From: an uncultured Porphyromonadaceae bacterium
GTDB lineage: Bacteria; Bacteroidota; Bacteroidia; Bacteroidales; Muribaculaceae
NCBI GenBank assembly: GCA_946183895.1
Contig: CAMHDX010000017.1
Location: 1-10,049 of the forward strand
Length of the DNA: 10,049 nt
Reading direction: 5' to 3'
Numbering within the stretch: position 1 is the stretch's first letter; the number at the start of each line of letters is the position of its first letter. The notes under the pieces were generated by a model. That model ran no database searches. It was given only the letters and a program-made list of their open reading frames with translations, and was not told the DNA's origin. Of this stretch, positions 7,230 to 10,049 are shown in pieces. The position numbers were made by a program, and so were the translations under genes.

Positions 7230-8396
7230 CTACATGTCAATCTCCCACGTGCCGCCGTCCTCGGGCTCCTTGATGACAGCGTCAAAGCCGCTACCACCAC
7301 TGCGACTGGGGATGGGCACCGTGTCCATGTCCAGCTCGACGGTGATGATGCCGCCCTTGAAGCGCTTGCGCACCTTGTCGGTGATGTCAAACACCAGTGT
7401 CGAGTCCATGCCGTTGTTAAACATCATTGTCACGTCCATGTAGTGACGATGCTTGTCGTTGAGCTCTGCCTGCGAACGCATCCGCCCGCAGTTGTTCTCG
7501 CAGATGCCGAAGGTCATCAGTCGGCCGCCGATGATGTCGACCGGCTCGCCACGCATGTCGCAATTGTTCTTCATGCGCGTCGTGTAGTGGATGGTGATAG
7601 CGTCTGCACCGGCAATGCCGCTGTTGACGTTGGTCGTGCGCGCCATACCCGAGAAGTTGCCCACACCGTCGATGGCGGTGACGCGGCCGTTGTTGTTGTG
7701 GATGATCACCTGCGTGAGGTAGATGTAGGTGATCGGGTAGAGCGTCATCTCAATCTTCTTGTAGTAGACCTTGCGCTCCTCGTCGTAGATGAAGCCGCGC
7801 AGCGACTGGTCGATGTCAACGCCCTGAACATAAGCGCTGTAGAGTGCCTCCGGCTCCCAGAACGAGCGCACAAAGCGCGGCGCGTTGTAGCGCGAGTTGT
7901 AGATCGTCTGGTTGGTCGAGGCGGTCACGTAGTCGAGTGTCGTCGTCTCGTCAAAAATCAAACTTTGCACACCGTCGAGCGTGGTGATGTCGTTCCACAC
8001 CAGCAGGTCCCAGTAGCCCCACATGTAGCGGGCGGTGAAGCGGTTGCCCGCAAACTGGTGGGCGTACATGTTGGTGTGAGCCAGGTAGGGCTCGTTGCCG
8101 GTGTAGTAACGGCGCAGCTGGAACTCGGACGGCTCGATATAGCCGAACTCGCCGAAGATGCGGCGGTCGATGTCGTCCCAGCCGTAGTACCACTCGTCGC
8201 GGTAGTTGTAGTCGTCATAATTCCACAGCACCTCCAGGTTCAAGTCGGTCATGACGAACTCCAACTCCAACTCCTCCATGCCGTACAGGTGCAGCTTGGG
8301 TTTACGCACACAACCACACAGCAGCAGCACGGTGAGGGCCATTGCCATCGCCGCGCGCATGGTGCGCAATCTGCTATGTCGTTGTGTCATCTTCAT
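7230..8396 (-). CDS. DUF5119-type lipoprotein of fimbrial operon
   Basis: This is a 388-residue predicted lipoprotein. Its N-terminus has basic residues, then the hydrophobic stretch ALTVLLLCGC; Cys27 or Cys29 would be the lipidated residue. Next comes an acidic and aromatic region (for example LEVLWNYDDYNYRDEWYYGW). Near the C-terminus lies a segment with FDITDKVR, and the protein ends in a glycine-rich and acidic tail (SGGSGFDAVIKEPEDGG). That ending, the size and the position between a DUF3575 gene and fimbrillin genes fit the DUF5119 family, which is recurrent in Bacteroidales fimbrial loci. The family call is from memory of its pattern. It follows the DUF3575 gene after 40 bases and is presumably co-transcribed. 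Two later methionines (residues 3 and 13) could also start it. Function is unknown; a role in pilin export, anchoring or assembly is only inferred from context. Confidence 0.75.
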   Translation of the reverse strand: MKMTQRHSRLRTMRAAMAMALTVLLLCGCVRKPKLHLYGMEELELEFVMTDLNLEVLWNYDDYNYRDEWYYGWDDIDRRIFGEFGYIEPSEFQLRRYYTGNEPYLAHTNMYAHQFAGNRFTARYMWGYWDLLVWNDITTLDGVQSLIFDETTTLDYVTASTNQTIYNSRYNAPRFVRSFWEPEALYSAYVQGVDIDQSLRGFIYDEERKVYYKKIEMTLYPITYIYLTQVIIHNNNGRVTAIDGVGNFSGMARTTNVNSGIAGADAITIHYTTRMKNNCDMRGEPVDIIGGRLMTFGICENNCGRMRSQAELNDKHRHYMDVTMMFNNGMDSTLVFDITDKVRKRFKGGIITVELDMDTVPIPSRSGGSGFDAVIKEPEDGGTWEIDM

Positions 8397-8436
8397 TATC
8401 TCGTTTCGTGTCTTAATTCTCTTTTATGTCCATTCT

Positions 8437-9906
8437 TTAATACCACTCCCAGCTTCTGAAGCTCGCGCCCCGCTTCTTGATCTTGCGGTACAGCAGGTCG
8501 TAGCTGATGGTCACGCCCACACAGGTGGGTCCCACGTAGGTGTGGTGATACTGGCGCTTCTTGAACAACTCGGGCGACTGCGTCCACTTGTAGTAGTAGA
8601 GGTGGTCGCGGTAGTTGGGGTTGACCGGGTTCTCGTACTGGTAGGGGTCGTACTTGCTGGTGAAGAAGCCGAACTGCGCCGAGAACTCGAGCTTCCAGTG
8701 GCCGCGCTTGTCCAACTTCTGGACATAGCCGATGCCCACGCCGGCACCGATGCCCTCGCCTACCCAACCGCGGTCGGCATCAAAGCACAAGCCGTACAGG
8801 GCAACATTGGCATAGCCCTGCACGTACAGGCCGCGGAAGGCGGGACCCTGACCCGGCGGATTGTAGCGGATGTCGCCGCTGCGCAAGTAGTAGCGCGCCT
8901 CGAGCTGATAGTTGCGAATCTGGAAGTATTTGTGTCCCCAGTAGTTCTGCCACCACGGGCAGTCGAACGTGCCGACGTAGGTGAAATGGCCGTGCAGAGG
9001 ATAGTACTCAACAGTGATATTGGGGATGGGGCACCACTTGTCGTAGCCGCCCGGCATGTACACGCCGTAGAGCAACAGGTTGGTCTTGACCGACAACAGC
9101 TCGCGACGCGGATAGCGCTTGGGGCCGAAGGTAAAGTCAACCTTGCCGGGCAAGGCGGCGGTGTTGAACACGCGCAGCGGCAGGTGGGTGGGACGCACGC
9201 GACGCTCATCGGTCTTGCGCTTGCAGTAAATCACGAGCTGGGCGGTGCGCAGCTGCGGATAGTAGGTCGAGAGCAGGCGGTGCCACAGGCGGCCGTCGTC
9301 CAGGGCGCGCAGCTCGCGCTTCATGGCGTCGTAGCGGCCCGCGGGCAAGTAGCGGTCACACAGCGTCTTGACACGATCATAGTCCTTGTCGCCCGCCTCG
9401 CGCATGAGCATGGCGAGCGTCAGGTAGTCCTCGGCCTCGCTGAGCATGCGCATGTCGGCGTCCTTGAGCGGCACGTCAAGACGGTTTTGCACAAAGTTGA
9501 GCAGTGCGCGCATGCGCGCCTCGCCCAGGTAGGTGTTGCGGGGCAGTGTGCCCTCGGGCGACGCCGCGCCGCGCAGGTCGATGCGCAACGCCTCGATGCT
9601 GTCGCTGTTGAGCATGGGCAGCACGTCGTCGTTGAGCTCCACCAGCACGGGGCTGTCGGCGGGCAACGCGGTCTTGTTGACCGGGAAAATCACCGTGGCA
9701 GCCACCGACTGAAACTCCTCGTTGTCAAGCACGGGGATGTAGGCGCTGTCCACATATATTATATAAGGATACTCTACACTGTGGTTCGTAATGGGCGCAC
9801 ACAAAGCTTGCGTGCCGCATGACAGAATCATGGCACACAATGCGATAGCACATCTCACCGACATGCTAATGCTGCGGACTACGCTTATGTGATATAGCAA
9901 ACCCAT
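8437..9906 (-). CDS. Exported OmpA-like / DUF3575 protein of fimbrial operon
   Basis: This is a probable outer-membrane or periplasmic accessory protein of the pilus system. With this start it has 489 residues. A signal peptide is clear at residues 15-37, where a hydrophobic run ends in ALCA. Residues about 70-140 resemble an OmpA C-terminal-like domain, with the motif RGAASPEG followed by N and EARMRALL, as in peptidoglycan-binding OmpA domains. From about residue 273 (VKTNLLLYG, then PNITVEYYPL) to the end it matches DUF3575, with aromatic-rich strands suggesting a beta-barrel. The open frame extends to 9996, but that ATG sits at the predicted transcription start and would add an implausible pre-signal segment. 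ATG 9906 has an AT-rich upstream region; ATG 9864 (MSVRCAIA) is an equally good signal-peptide start. DUF3575 proteins often precede fimbrillin genes in Bacteroidales. The precise role is unknown. Confidence 0.85.
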   Translation of the reverse strand: MGLLYHISVVRSISMSVRCAIALCAMILSCGTQALCAPITNHSVEYPYIIYVDSAYIPVLDNEEFQSVAATVIFPVNKTALPADSPVLVELNDDVLPMLNSDSIEALRIDLRGAASPEGTLPRNTYLGEARMRALLNFVQNRLDVPLKDADMRMLSEAEDYLTLAMLMREAGDKDYDRVKTLCDRYLPAGRYDAMKRELRALDDGRLWHRLLSTYYPQLRTAQLVIYCKRKTDERRVRPTHLPLRVFNTAALPGKVDFTFGPKRYPRRELLSVKTNLLLYGVYMPGGYDKWCPIPNITVEYYPLHGHFTYVGTFDCPWWQNYWGHKYFQIRNYQLEARYYLRSGDIRYNPPGQGPAFRGLYVQGYANVALYGLCFDADRGWVGEGIGAGVGIGYVQKLDKRGHWKLEFSAQFGFFTSKYDPYQYENPVNPNYRDHLYYYKWTQSPELFKKRQYHHTYVGPTCVGVTISYDLLYRKIKKRGASFRSWEWY

Positions 9907-9945
9907 AATAAACCTAAAAAGTTTTTTCCCTTTTGGTGATAGATT

Positions 9946-9963
9946 ATCGGGTAAAACCCCGAT
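9946..9963 (-). other. Leader hairpin between operon promoter and first gene
   Basis: ATCGGG and CCCGAT form a perfect 6-bp stem around a 6-base loop (GTTTTA on the minus strand). It lies about 30 bases downstream of the inferred transcription start. It is not followed by a T-tract in the direction of the operon, so it is not a standard intrinsic terminator. It could stabilise the 5' end of the mRNA or bind a regulator. The stem is short, so chance cannot be excluded. Confidence 0.4.
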
Positions 9964-10000
9964 TTTCTTCAACAAAACACATTTTTTGTAAACCAAGTGC

Positions 10001-10032
10001 CAAAATTATACCGAAAAACATAGCTACGCAAA
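10001..10032 (-). promoter_or_regulatory. Bacteroidetes-type promoter for the fimbrial operon
   Basis: Read on the minus strand, TTTG (10032-10029) is followed after 20 bases by TAATTTTG (10008-10001). The second element is a full match to the Bacteroidetes -7 consensus TAnnTTTG, and the first matches the -33 TTTG element. The spacing agrees with the known Bacteroides primary-sigma pattern. Transcription would be expected to start a few bases downstream, around 9996-9992, leaving a leader of about 85-130 bases before the first gene, depending on its start codon. It is the only full match I found at the head of the operon. That transcription starts here is inferred, since no mapping data are available. 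Confidence 0.7.
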
Positions 10033-10049
10033 TAAATTAACAGTTTTCG

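Noticed and set aside
8251..9822. Long plus-strand open frame of 523 codons
   Set aside because: It lies opposite the DUF3575 gene. Its product is rich in Val, Ala, His, Arg and Gly as expected from reading GC-rich codons backwards, and no family motif is visible.

Overview
The window looks like gut-type Bacteroidales DNA; Muribaculaceae or Prevotellaceae are my best guesses, but this is inference. Support comes from the gene content (DUF3575, DUF5119 and fimbrillin-type lipoproteins in one operon), the lack of strong Shine-Dalgarno sites, and a promoter matching the Bacteroidetes primary-sigma pattern (TTTG, 20 bases, TAnnTTTG). All convincing genes lie on the minus strand and read right to left. 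The long plus-strand open frames are mirror images of these GC-rich genes.

Layout in order of transcription. A promoter at 10032-10001 precedes an AT-rich leader with a perfect 6-bp hairpin (9963-9946). Then come: an exported OmpA-like/DUF3575 protein (9906-8437); a DUF5119-type lipoprotein (8396-7230); a long fimbrillin-type lipoprotein, probably the major shaft pilin (7134-5326); a 142-base spacer holding a perfect 12-bp hairpin with a tRNA T-loop-like loop; two more fimbrillin-like lipoproteins, probably accessory, tip or anchor subunits (5183-4050 and 4043-2964); and an exported YGGG-repeat giant protein (2959 to beyond position 1). The last gene is broken in this sequence by a one-base frameshift near position 560. 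It then continues without stops in the next frame to the window edge.

Together this reads as one type V (FimA/Mfa1-like) pilus operon. The two upstream proteins are likely cell-envelope accessory factors. The strong spacer hairpin sits where pilin output would be separated from the minor subunits. The YGGG-repeat protein, whose start lies only 4 bases after the preceding stop codon, is a candidate pilus-associated adhesin. No RNA gene, insertion sequence, CRISPR array or regulator gene is visible.
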